Position numbers and translations under genes: made by a program. The notes under the pieces are model-generated. The model worked only from the letters and a program-made list of their open reading frames with translations, searched no databases and was not told where the DNA came from. DNA of 35,298 nucleotides from Planctomycetaceae bacterium (GTDB lineage: Bacteria; Planctomycetota; Planctomycetia; Pirellulales; Pirellulaceae), in NCBI GenBank assembly GCA_007121535.1, contig SKKK01000457.1, positions 1 through 35,298 on the forward strand, in the 5' to 3' direction. Each line of letters opens with the position of its first letter. Positions within the stretch are counted from its first letter, which is position 1. Shown piece by piece: positions 1-7,642 of the stretch.

Positions 1-402
<402 letters not shown>

Positions 403-492
403 CTTATATCCAGTGCTCTTGGATGCTTCCAAGATGCCATCTGCACGAAGAACCATATCGGTGCCGCTCGGTTTCATCGCCGCCGGCACCAT

Positions 493-604
<112 letters not shown>

Positions 605-612
605 TTACATCG

Positions 613-645
613 AAGCTCTTGTATTTCGGTACAAGAGCTTTTTTA
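613..645 (+). terminator. rRNA operon intrinsic terminator
   Basis: A perfect 11-bp stem, 'aagctcttgta' (613-623) and 'tacaagagctt' (630-640), encloses a 6-nt loop. It is followed by a T run (639-644). It sits about 10 nt after the 5S gene, the classical position for rho-independent termination of an rRNA operon. It also separates the rRNA from glgC. Confidence 0.93.
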
Positions 646-757
646 TTGCGCCGACCGCCGGAACAGCGTCGGTCCCCTCGTCGTCAGCCTCGTCAACTGG
701 TATGCTGTTTGATGGTGCTTGCGTGGGTCCGGCACAGACAAGGCAAAGGAGATGGAA

Positions 758-2059
758 ATGCGCGATGTCGTCAGTTTAGTCTTGGGCGGTGGACGGGGAA
801 CTCGGCTGTATCCGCTGACGAAATTCCGATCCAAACCGGCGGTTCCGCTGGCGGGCAAGTACCGTCTGATCGATATCCCCCTGTCGAACTGTCTGAACAG
901 CGGTTTGAACCACATCTACGTGCTGACCCAGTTCCTGTCGGTCAGTTTGCACCGGCACATCCGGCAAACCTATCGCTTTGATAACTTTTCCGGGGGGTTT
1001 GTCGAATTGCTGGCGGCTCAGCAAACGATGGACGGCGGTACGGACTGGTATCAGGGCACCGCCGACGCGGTTCGAAAGAATTTGCGGTACCTCCAGCAGC
1101 GTGGGATCCGGTACGTCCTGATTCTTTCGGGGGATCAACTGTATCGCATGGATTATCGCCGGATGATCGAAACGCACGAGCAGGCTCAGGCCGACGTCAG
1201 CATCGCCACGCTGCCGGTCTCCCGCGAATCGGCCAGCGGATTGGGTATCATGCGGGCGGATTCATCGGGTCGAGTGATCGGTTTTGTGGAAAAGCCGCAG
1301 ACCGACACGGAACTGGATACGGTTTCGTTGCAGCCCGACTGGTTGGAGCAGCATGGAATCGAGAGTCGCGGGCGTGACTGTCTGGCCAACATGGGAATCT
1401 ATTTGTTCAATCGGGATCTGCTGGTCGACATCCTCCAGCAAACCGACTCGGAAGACTTCGGTAAGCAGGTATTCCCGCAATCGATCGAACATCACAAGGT
1501 GCAGATCCATTTGTTTGACGGCTACTGGGAAGACATTGGAACCATCAAGGCTTTCTTCGATGCGAATCTCGGGATCATCAAAGAGGAACCGTCCTTCGAC
1601 CTATGCGATTCGGTTGCCCCGGTCTATTCTCGCCCTCGATTCCTGCCTCCGACCCGTCTGGATGGTGGTTCGATCCGGCGCAGCCTGATCGCCGACGGAT
1701 GTCAGATCGGCAAAGGCAGTGTGATCGAGAACAGCATCATCGGGCTGCGTTGCGTCATCGGGCCGAACGTGACGATTCGCAATTCCATCTTGATGGGGGC
1801 GGATTATTTCGAGGGGCACTTGGAGCGGGGAACGGACAGTCAAGCTGGTATTCCGCCGATGGGCGTGGGGGCGGATTCGCACATCGAAGGCGCCATTGTC
1901 GACAAGAACTGTCACATCGGCCGTAATGTACGGATTGTGAATGAATCGGGGGTCATCGATAGCCAGGAAGCAGATGCCTGTATGATTCGTGATGGAATCC
2001 CGATTGTGACCAAGGCTGCGGTATTGCCCGATGACTGGCGCTTGGAAGGAATATGCTGA
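758..2059 (+). CDS. glgC: Glucose-1-phosphate adenylyltransferase (ADP-glucose pyrophosphorylase)
   Basis: Makes ADP-glucose from ATP and glucose-1-phosphate, the committed step of bacterial glycogen synthesis in the cytoplasm. The 433-residue product has the full family signature. An N-terminal nucleotidyltransferase motif GGGRGTRLYPLT is followed by KPAVPLAGKYRLIDIPLSNC. Then come YQGTADAVRKNL, GDQLYRMDY, VEKP, ANMGIYLF and WEDIGTI. The C-terminal third is a left-handed beta-helix-type hexapeptide region (IENSIIGLRCVIGPNVTIRN). Length is normal for the family. The frame is open from a TTG at 719, but AAGGAG at 746-751 sits 6 nt before the ATG at 758, which gives the usual N-terminus MRDVVSLVLGGG. 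It is transcribed alone behind the rRNA terminator. Glycogen phosphorylase lies 21 kb away in the same window, so the two are not in one operon. Confidence 0.97.
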   Translation: MRDVVSLVLGGGRGTRLYPLTKFRSKPAVPLAGKYRLIDIPLSNCLNSGLNHIYVLTQFLSVSLHRHIRQTYRFDNFSGGFVELLAAQQTMDGGTDWYQGTADAVRKNLRYLQQRGIRYVLILSGDQLYRMDYRRMIETHEQAQADVSIATLPVSRESASGLGIMRADSSGRVIGFVEKPQTDTELDTVSLQPDWLEQHGIESRGRDCLANMGIYLFNRDLLVDILQQTDSEDFGKQVFPQSIEHHKVQIHLFDGYWEDIGTIKAFFDANLGIIKEEPSFDLCDSVAPVYSRPRFLPPTRLDGGSIRRSLIADGCQIGKGSVIENSIIGLRCVIGPNVTIRNSILMGADYFEGHLERGTDSQAGIPPMGVGADSHIEGAIVDKNCHIGRNVRIVNESGVIDSQEADACMIRDGIPIVTKAAVLPDDWRLEGIC

Positions 2060-2077
2060 AGGCAGCCGATCGTTTCG

Positions 2078-2314
2078 TTACGGCTGGAATCGTTTGGGAA
2101 GCGTCAATGTGTAAAGGATCGTCACGGCTCCGGCGGACAGAAAGGTCCACGGCATCCAGTCGCTGGTCTTGATCTGTTTGGGAAGTCGATCGTGATTGAT
2201 CAGCGCCGACGGCAGAGGATTGGATTTTGCGATCACCGCTTCCTCGATCACCAGGCATTCGATGCCAACGATGCAGAGGGTGATTCCGATGGCCAAGAAG
2301 ATGGAACGCCACAT
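2078..2314 (-). CDS. Small membrane protein of unknown function
   Basis: A 78-residue protein with two hydrophobic segments: residues 4-22 (IFLAIGITLCIVGIECLVI) and about 55-70 (WTFLSAGAVTILYTLTL). They are separated by a short polar stretch, and the protein ends in the basic tail PKRFQP. The start is chosen at the MWRS methionine because AAGGAGG (complement of 2324-2330) lies 9 nt upstream. The open frame extends further upstream to 2440, but that part has no Shine-Dalgarno and is arginine-rich. It is convergent with glgC (18-nt gap) and divergent from the next plus-strand gene. I do not recognise a named family. The strong ribosome-binding site makes it likely to be real. Confidence 0.75.
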   Translation of the reverse strand: MWRSIFLAIGITLCIVGIECLVIEEAVIAKSNPLPSALINHDRLPKQIKTSDWMPWTFLSAGAVTILYTLTLPKRFQP

Positions 2315-2438
2315 TGCTAACTGCCTCCTTCGAGAGAACGACGACACTGAGTCTCTTCGGAGCATATCGACGGTTCGGCGGCAGTGGCTGAAATGGCTTG
2401 ACGCGAAGGTGACGATTCGTCTTCTTGTCGATCGGATC

Positions 2439-3593
2439 ATGTCGGTTGTTCTGTCGTCTCGTCTTTTTCCGATCGTCCGTTTGCGACAGGCACTGGCGAT
2501 TTGGCTGGTCGTTTACGGCGTGTTTGCCTCCGTGGGCTTGGCGGATGATCCAACGGCGATGCTGCGCCAGGATTGGGCACTGGCGAAAATCCCCAGCGGC
2601 AACGTCTGGCTGGTTCCCGCCGAGTTTCGACTTCGATTTCTCCTGGATGAACTCGAGCCGCTCGAGCGGACGATCTTGACCCTCCAGAGGAATTTGGACC
2701 AGTTGGTGGCCCGAAACCGGATGCTGTGGGAAGAGAACCGGGTTCGCATCGAAGCCTTGCGGAGAACGATGGCGGAAATGGAAACGGACGACCCGAAGAA
2801 GCGAAAGATCGAACAGCAGATCCGAGACTTGAAACGGCAGGCCGTGGCGCCCGAAGATTTGTTTGCCGTAGCGGCCGTTCGTCAACGGCTGATCGAATGG
2901 ACCAATCTCCGATTGCGGGTCCAGTCGATCGTGATCGAAATCCGCGCCTTGCATGCCGAGATGAAGGAGCAGTACTCGCGCTTGGCGACGGACGCGACGT
3001 TGGCCGACGCGCTCGGCCGATTGGGAAGCGATCATCGGCTGGGGCCCATGCGTCAAGGCTATCGCAACGACCTGAAGCGCTTGGACCGACTCGAACGTCT
3101 CGTGGCCACAGATTGGCTGCCCGTGTTTCGACAAAGCGAACGAGTCCGCTTCGGGGGGCTGCTGGAGGACCGGATTCCCGTCCTGTTTTCCTGGCACGAG
3201 AGCCATGAACCGACCGTGTTGACGGCCAACATGGTCCAGGCGGCTGGTGTGCAGATTTCGGAAGATGCTCCCGTCGTGGTGTTGACGCTGGCCGGTCGCC
3301 GTCTGACGACGCGCCGCACCCCGATTCGCTCGCTTCGCTTCGGAGCGATCCAACTGAAGGATCTTTCTGTCCTGGTCTTGCCAGACGATGCCGAAGACCT
3401 CGGAGCATGGATCGGCCCCGATGCGTTTACGGATTACACCCTTCAACTCGATCCGTCTCGCCTTCGATTGCTGATCGCAAGCCCCGCGGAAACCGCTGAC
3501 CGAAGGTCTCCCGGGATGCTGGAGGAGACCTTCGGTCGGCGGGGTGGCTCGGTCGGAGACCGGCCACAACGTATCAAGGTGGCGCGGCCATAG
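2439..3593 (+). CDS. Secreted coiled-coil protein with degenerate retropepsin-like C-terminal domain
   Basis: A 384-residue protein with an N-terminal hydrophobic segment ending LVVYGVFASVGLADD, consistent with a cleaved signal peptide. Next comes a charged, probably helical region (about residues 65-230: LERTILTLQRNLDQLVARN, IEQQIRDLKRQ). The last ~120 residues read like a clan AA aspartic protease half-barrel: a strand, TVLTANMVQAAGV, a strand ending in AGRRL, and then SLRFGAIQLKDLSVLVLP followed by IGPDAF and LDPSRLRLLI. This is the order seen in retropepsin-like domains. The place where a DTGA/DTGS triplet should stand instead reads SWHESHEPTVLT, so catalytic activity looks lost. The ATG at 2439 gives the best signal peptide but has only a weak ribosome-binding site. 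The domain call is my reading of the pattern, not a search result. Confidence 0.7.
   Translation: MSVVLSSRLFPIVRLRQALAIWLVVYGVFASVGLADDPTAMLRQDWALAKIPSGNVWLVPAEFRLRFLLDELEPLERTILTLQRNLDQLVARNRMLWEENRVRIEALRRTMAEMETDDPKKRKIEQQIRDLKRQAVAPEDLFAVAAVRQRLIEWTNLRLRVQSIVIEIRALHAEMKEQYSRLATDATLADALGRLGSDHRLGPMRQGYRNDLKRLDRLERLVATDWLPVFRQSERVRFGGLLEDRIPVLFSWHESHEPTVLTANMVQAAGVQISEDAPVVVLTLAGRRLTTRRTPIRSLRFGAIQLKDLSVLVLPDDAEDLGAWIGPDAFTDYTLQLDPSRLRLLIASPAETADRRSPGMLEETFGRRGGSVGDRPQRIKVARP
3498..3537 (+). other. 14-bp perfect inverted repeat inside the 3' end of a CDS
   Basis: The arms 'gaccgaaggtctcc' (3498-3511) and 'ggagaccttcggtc' (3524-3537) are perfect complements around a 12-nt loop. They lie within the last 100 nt of the preceding gene. 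No T run follows, so this is not a standard terminator. It may stabilise or help end the transcript, or be an inserted palindrome absorbed into the coding frame. Confidence 0.6.
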
Positions 3594-3621
3594 ACCGTCC
3601 ACAGCGGTGCGAGTTGCCTTA

Positions 3622-3740
3622 GATCGGCAAAGAAATAAGTGAGCGGAATGGCGCTAGCCACCGGTTCCCTTGCTGTGAAAAAACCGGCGGCTAGCGCCGT
3701 GCCGCTCACGTAAAAACCGACACCTATTTCTTTGCCGATC
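3622..3740. repeat. Long palindromic intergenic repeat (REP/MITE-like), copy 1
   Basis: The outer arms are a perfect 16-bp pair, 'gatcggcaaagaaata' (3622-3637) and 'tatttctttgccgatc' (3725-3740). Inside them a second near-perfect pair, about 27 bp, is built on 'ggcgctagccaccgg' and 'ccggcggctagcgcc'. The whole can fold into one hairpin of about 119 nt. It fills the space between two convergent genes and could act as a bidirectional transcription barrier. A second, partly decayed copy lies at 31683-31765 in the same orientation. No transposase is nearby, so it would have to be moved in trans if mobile. Confidence 0.85.
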
Positions 3741-3741
3741 C

Positions 3742-4194
3742 CTACGGCGACGACAGGATCGGCAGTAGCGGCGGCTTGGGACTGCGCAAGCTTTGGCCTC
3801 GTTTCGGCGGGAAACGAGCTTCCACGTATTCGACCACTTGCTCGTCCGTCTCGAAATAATGTTCGTAGGTGTAATCGTCTTCGTATTCGCAATTGTCGGT
3901 CGTGTACTCGCGGCAGATCTGAGGGCGGGTTTCGTAGATGCCGCAGCGATGATCCGGCTGGAGATGCTTGCAAATCGTATGCACCAGCAGATACCAGATG
4001 TCGTCTTCGACGAATGCCGACGCATGCTCGTGCAGCAAGAACCAACGAAGAAAATCGAAGTCGCGCTCCGTGGTCGGGGTATCGATTGGCAAGGCGAAAT
4101 ATCGGCAGCACTTGGCCGTACAGTATTCGCACAGATTGGCTTCCGGCGGTATCTGATCGCGACGTAGTTGCTTCGAGCCGTAAGACTTGGTCAT
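3742..4194 (-). CDS. YkgJ-type CxxCxxxCC metal-binding protein
   Basis: A 150-residue cytoplasmic protein with the cluster CEYCTAKCC (residues 22-30) and later cysteines in HTICKHL, HRCGIYETRPQICREY and NCEYEDDY. This is the arrangement of the YkgJ/UPF0153 family (zinc- or iron-chelating domain), whose exact role is not settled. The C-terminus is acidic and then proline-rich. The start is chosen at ATG 4194, with AAGGGAG about 8 nt upstream. The frame runs further upstream only into lgt. The 4-nt gap to the lgt stop argues for co-transcription as the last gene of the folK-panC-lgt run. Family assignment is firm, function is not. Confidence 0.85.
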   Translation of the reverse strand: MTKSYGSKQLRRDQIPPEANLCEYCTAKCCRYFALPIDTPTTERDFDFLRWFLLHEHASAFVEDDIWYLLVHTICKHLQPDHRCGIYETRPQICREYTTDNCEYEDDYTYEHYFETDEQVVEYVEARFPPKRGQSLRSPKPPLLPILSSP

Positions 4195-4198
4195 GGAT

Positions 4199-5353
4199 TC
4201 AACTCCCTTCTTGGCCTTCAACAGCCTTCGTAAATCCACTGCGCATCGACGAGGCGGAATCCGGTTGCTTTGGGAGCACGCTGCCCGGAGGCTGGCGCAG
4301 GATGTAGATCCACAGTGCGATCGCACCGGCGATCAACATCAGGCTGACCCACTGAGCGATCGTTAGATTCGTCCCCAATTTCCCGGCTTCATCCACGCGG
4401 ACCGCTTCCAGGATCAATCTCGTGATCGGGTACAGAAGCAGCAGGATGGCGAACACCTCGCCGTCCCGTCGCCGTAGCGGATAATAGGTCCATAACAGAA
4501 AGAACAGCAACCCGGCATTGACCGAACTGTAAATCTGGGTTGCGTGCACGGGCAGCGAGCGACCGGGCAGCGAGGGCGCGAAGATCGTCAGCGTAGCGTG
4601 CTCGGTCTGAACGATCAACGTCGACGAGCCTCGTCGCAGCACGTGGCGGGCGTGCGCGGTGCTGGGCGTAGCCTGACCGTTGATGGCCGTCACGACCATT
4701 CCCACTTGCATGCCCGCCGCTTGGGCCGGCGTATCCGGATACACCGCAGCCACCCGGGGTTGCCCTGTTTCCGAGTGGTCGTGTAATCGAAATCCATGCA
4801 GTTGGCCCAACTCCAGTTGCCGCTCGTACACGGGGCTGGTCGGCGGGAATCGAACGCCCAGCCAGGGTGTTTCGCATAATCCTCCGAAACAGCAGCCGTT
4901 CAGCAGGCAACCGATCCGACCGAAAGCCAATCCCAAGGCCAGACTGGGAGCGATCAGGTCGGCAAATGCCAATACGGGCAGCCTGTGAACCACCAGGTAG
5001 ATCGTTCCGACCAGCATCACTCCCAGCAAGGCCCCATAAACCACCAGCCCGCCTTCGGTCAGATTCAGGATGGCGCCGATCGTCGCCAACACGTTTTCGC
5101 GCACGAATTCCTCGCGATACTGCATGACGAAGAATGCTCGAGCCCCGACGATGCCCGCGACGAAGATCCAGAAAGCGAACGAGTAAACCACGTCAGGATT
5201 CAGGCCCATGCGCCGAGCCTGTCGAGCGGCCAGCGCCACCCCGGCCACGAATCCCACCAGCAGCATGAACCCGTAGCCGCGAATCGGCAGTCCACCATCC
5301 GTTCCATTCTGTTCCAGCCACGGCAAAGGGATGACAAACAGGTCTCTTAACAC
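4199..5353 (-). CDS. lgt: Prolipoprotein diacylglyceryl transferase with inserted PDZ-like domain
   Basis: Transfers diacylglyceryl from phosphatidylglycerol to the lipobox cysteine of prolipoproteins in the inner membrane. Recognisable Lgt features are the N-terminal RGYGFMLLVGF helix, EGGLVVYGALLG (100-111), the signature-like GRIGCLLNGCCFGG (145-158), HATQIYSSVNAG after the insert, and the last helices. At 384 residues it is about 100 longer than usual. The extra block, residues about 175-262, contains PRVAAVYPDTPAQAAGMQVG and VVTAINGQ, which reads as a PDZ-like domain. It stands between the signature helix and the HATQIYSS segment, where Lgt has a periplasmic part. The start is GTG (5351-5353). 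panC lies 29 nt upstream and ykgJ 4 nt downstream. A short C-terminal tail rich in Ser and Gly is also present. Confidence 0.93.
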   Translation of the reverse strand: MLRDLFVIPLPWLEQNGTDGGLPIRGYGFMLLVGFVAGVALAARQARRMGLNPDVVYSFAFWIFVAGIVGARAFFVMQYREEFVRENVLATIGAILNLTEGGLVVYGALLGVMLVGTIYLVVHRLPVLAFADLIAPSLALGLAFGRIGCLLNGCCFGGLCETPWLGVRFPPTSPVYERQLELGQLHGFRLHDHSETGQPRVAAVYPDTPAQAAGMQVGMVVTAINGQATPSTAHARHVLRRGSSTLIVQTEHATLTIFAPSLPGRSLPVHATQIYSSVNAGLLFFLLWTYYPLRRRDGEVFAILLLLYPITRLILEAVRVDEAGKLGTNLTIAQWVSLMLIAGAIALWIYILRQPPGSVLPKQPDSASSMRSGFTKAVEGQEGS

Positions 5354-5382
5354 GACGCGATCGATGCCTCGACGAAAAAAAA

Positions 5383-6273
5383 CTAAATCGGACCGGGTTC
5401 GATTTCCAGATTGTCGATCAAACGCGTCGGCCCGACGACCGCGGCGACGATGGCCACCGTCCGTTGCTGCACGCGCTCGACCGGTTGCAGTGTAACGGGA
5501 TCGACCAAGGCTGCATAGTCGATCCGGTCAACACCCGACTCGATCAGCCGCTGCCGCATCCGATCGCAGACCGACCGAGCCTGCCGTTCGCCGCGCTCGA
5601 CCAATTGCTTCGCCGCCAGCAGGCTGTTCCATAACGCCAAGGCGCGCGAGCGCTGGGCATCGTCCAAATAGCGATTGCGCGAGCTGAGTGCCAACCCATC
5701 GGACTCACGCACCGTGGGACAGACGCGGACCGAAACAGGCACGGCAAGATCATCGACCATGCACTGAATGACGCGGGCCTGCTGAAAGTCTTTTTGGCCG
5801 AAGAAAGCCACATCGGCGCCGACCAGATTGAAGAGCTTCAGGACCACCGTGGTCACCCCTCGAAAATGCCCCGGGCGACATTCACCCTCCCATCGTTGGG
5901 CAACCGCCGGTGGTTCGACGTACGTCGAAAACCCCTCAGGGAAGATCGTCGGACGATCCGGAGCGAATACGATGTCTGTACCCACCTGGCTCAAAAGCTG
6001 CAGGTCCCGCTCCATCGTGCGTGGATATCGGTCGAAATCCTCGTGAGGACCGAATTGGGTTGGATTCACAAAGATCGTGACGATGGTCGTATCGCACTGC
6101 TCGCGAGCCGCTTTCACCAGACTCAAATGCCCCTCGTGCAATGCGCCCATGGTCGGTACCAGCCCGATCGTTCGGCCCGCAGATCGGGCATCCGCCACGT
6201 CGCCGCGCAATTGCCGGACCGAATGGACAACGCGTGGGACGGGCATCGAGGATTCTGTCGCTTCGTTTGCCAC
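5383..6273 (-). CDS. panC: Pantoate--beta-alanine ligase
   Basis: Condenses pantoate with beta-alanine using ATP to make pantothenate, the vitamin precursor of coenzyme A. The 296-residue protein has LVPTMGALHEGHLSLV (HxGH nucleotide-binding motif), VNPTQFGPHEDFDRYPR, FFGQKDFQQ and RESDGLALSSRNRYL, all standard. The start is GTG at 6273. A Shine-Dalgarno-like AAGGGAAG (complement of 6282-6289) lies 8 nt upstream and overlaps the folK stop codon, so the two genes are probably translated from one mRNA. ATG codon 10 is a possible alternative start. Confidence 0.97.
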   Translation of the reverse strand: MANEATESSMPVPRVVHSVRQLRGDVADARSAGRTIGLVPTMGALHEGHLSLVKAAREQCDTTIVTIFVNPTQFGPHEDFDRYPRTMERDLQLLSQVGTDIVFAPDRPTIFPEGFSTYVEPPAVAQRWEGECRPGHFRGVTTVVLKLFNLVGADVAFFGQKDFQQARVIQCMVDDLAVPVSVRVCPTVRESDGLALSSRNRYLDDAQRSRALALWNSLLAAKQLVERGERQARSVCDRMRQRLIESGVDRIDYAALVDPVTLQPVERVQQRTVAIVAAVVGPTRLIDNLEIEPGPI

Positions 6274-6288
6274 GTTTTGAACTTCCCT

Positions 6289-7239
6289 TTACTTCATCGC
6301 CTGAATTGCGGCGGTCAACTCGTGCAAGGCCCAATCGGGCTGGTCGGCAGACAATTCCAGTCGAGGCCCTTGATGGTAACGATCCAGGGTCGTCTGCCAA
6401 CCGGTTCGCGTCGCGGGATCACTGGAAGCCTTGTCGATCCAAACCAACAACTTCGGCGGAACGACTTGGGCCACCAGTCGCTCCCAAAGCGGCGCGAGTC
6501 GCTCAGCAGCCTCTTCGCCCCGGGCATACGCGAAAGATTGGCCCATCCAAAAATCGCTCACAACCCACGACCCGCCGTCCCATGGCACGGCCTGCAAGCA
6601 TTCGGCTCGTCGGGAAAGAATCGCCGACTCGTCGTCATCGGCCTGTGGCCAACGTGGGTCGGTGTGCGGACTCGCCGGATCGACCATCAGCATCGCCCCG
6701 ACGGCTTGGGCTGTTCGAGTCGCCAATTCAGTCTTCCCACAGCCTGAGACGCCCGTCAATGCCAGGTAATCGGTTGCCTGATCGAGATGGTCCAATAATT
6801 TTTGGACCGTCCAACCGATCACAGGATGCAACCAGTCGCCGCCGACTTCTGCGGCCGGTTCAAGCACGAAACGGCGGAACGCCATGCGAGGGTGCGGAAT
6901 GGTCAGCGCCGAACTGCGCAACACGAAGTCGTCGTACAGCAGCAAATCAAGGTCGATCAGCCGAGCCGCCCAACGCTCTCGCCGCTGACGACCCAATTCG
7001 GTTTCCACTCGGCACAAACACGCATGCAACTGTTGCGGAGACAAAGATGTCTCGAGCCGCCAAGCTCCATTGACAAAGGGCGGTTGTCCGGCCGGTCCGC
7101 CAACCGGCCGCGTTACCAACGGGCGGCTTTGACGAACGATGCTCAGACCGGGAATCTCACTGAGCCTTTCGAACGCCATCTGAAGAATCGCAACGCTATC
7201 TCCCAGATTCGATCCGTAGGCAATCAGCGCCGCCGCCAT
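6289..7239 (-). CDS. folK: HPPK (folK) fused to a P-loop kinase-like domain
   Basis: The N-terminal ~155 residues are 6-hydroxymethyl-7,8-dihydropterin pyrophosphokinase, which activates the pterin for folate synthesis: AYGSNLGD at the start, PPFVNGAW, the variant RLIDLDLLLYDD, and IPHPRMAFRRFVLEP. HPPK alone is about 160 residues, but this protein is 316. The remainder starts with a clear Walker A motif, LTGVSGCGKTELA (161-173), followed by VDPASPHTDP and WVVSDFWMGQSF. That layout suggests a deoxynucleoside-kinase-type or other small-molecule P-loop kinase. HPPK-kinase fusions are known in some other bacteria; the substrate of this C-terminal half is not known to me. It heads the folK-panC-lgt-ykgJ run. 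Confidence 0.92.
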   Translation of the reverse strand: MAAALIAYGSNLGDSVAILQMAFERLSEIPGLSIVRQSRPLVTRPVGGPAGQPPFVNGAWRLETSLSPQQLHACLCRVETELGRQRRERWAARLIDLDLLLYDDFVLRSSALTIPHPRMAFRRFVLEPAAEVGGDWLHPVIGWTVQKLLDHLDQATDYLALTGVSGCGKTELATRTAQAVGAMLMVDPASPHTDPRWPQADDDESAILSRRAECLQAVPWDGGSWVVSDFWMGQSFAYARGEEAAERLAPLWERLVAQVVPPKLLVWIDKASSDPATRTGWQTTLDRYHQGPRLELSADQPDWALHELTAAIQAMK

Positions 7240-7642
7240 TCATCCTTACTGTATCGACCTTACCATATCGACAAAACGTGGGGAGGGATTCCATCCCACG
7301 ACCGAAGTCGCCGGAGCGTCGAAATCCGTCAGTCGCCGCTCCCCGCAATATGCTACTCAAAAACCGAATCCGAACGAACGAATCTCGACCAGCACACGAC
7401 CGGATGGCTCAGAACTAGCCACCCAATCGTGAACGTTTTTCTTGCCGCCTTCAACGTTGAACCGACACGGCTCGTCTATAAAAGGGACCGCTGTAACCAG
7501 CGAAAAAAACCTCCGAGTTCCGTCACGCTCAGAATGCTCGTATTGTCCAAACCGTCGCCGTTGTGTCAAGCCGAAGTGAGCCGTGTTACGAAAATTTCCC
7601 ACAAGATTTTCGGCTGTGAACTGGAAGTTTCCGACGGGGTTT
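7240..7642. other. Gene-free stretch between folK and carA
   Basis: About 400 nt without a convincing gene; the short frames here lack ribosome-binding sites and family features. It holds the folK leader, in which a 14-bp unit is imperfectly duplicated (7243-7256 and 7257-7270, 11 of 14 identical), doubling the 'gtaagg' next to the folK start. Downstream of carA on the minus strand lie a weak hairpin (7589-7612, arms 'cgaaaat'/'attttcg') and, further on, a run of seven T on the minus strand (7504-7510) behind a poor 5-bp stem. Either could end the carA transcript, but neither is convincing. Confidence 0.5.

Noticed and set aside
1953-3602. 549-codon open frame on the minus strand
   Set aside because: It is antisense to the glgC end and the retropepsin-like gene, has no ribosome-binding site or family motif, and shows the His/Arg/Gln-rich composition of a GC-driven shadow frame.
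7357-7602. 81-codon minus-strand frame in the folK-carA gap
   Set aside because: It has no ribosome-binding site or hydrophobic or family pattern, and it crosses the likely carA transcript end.
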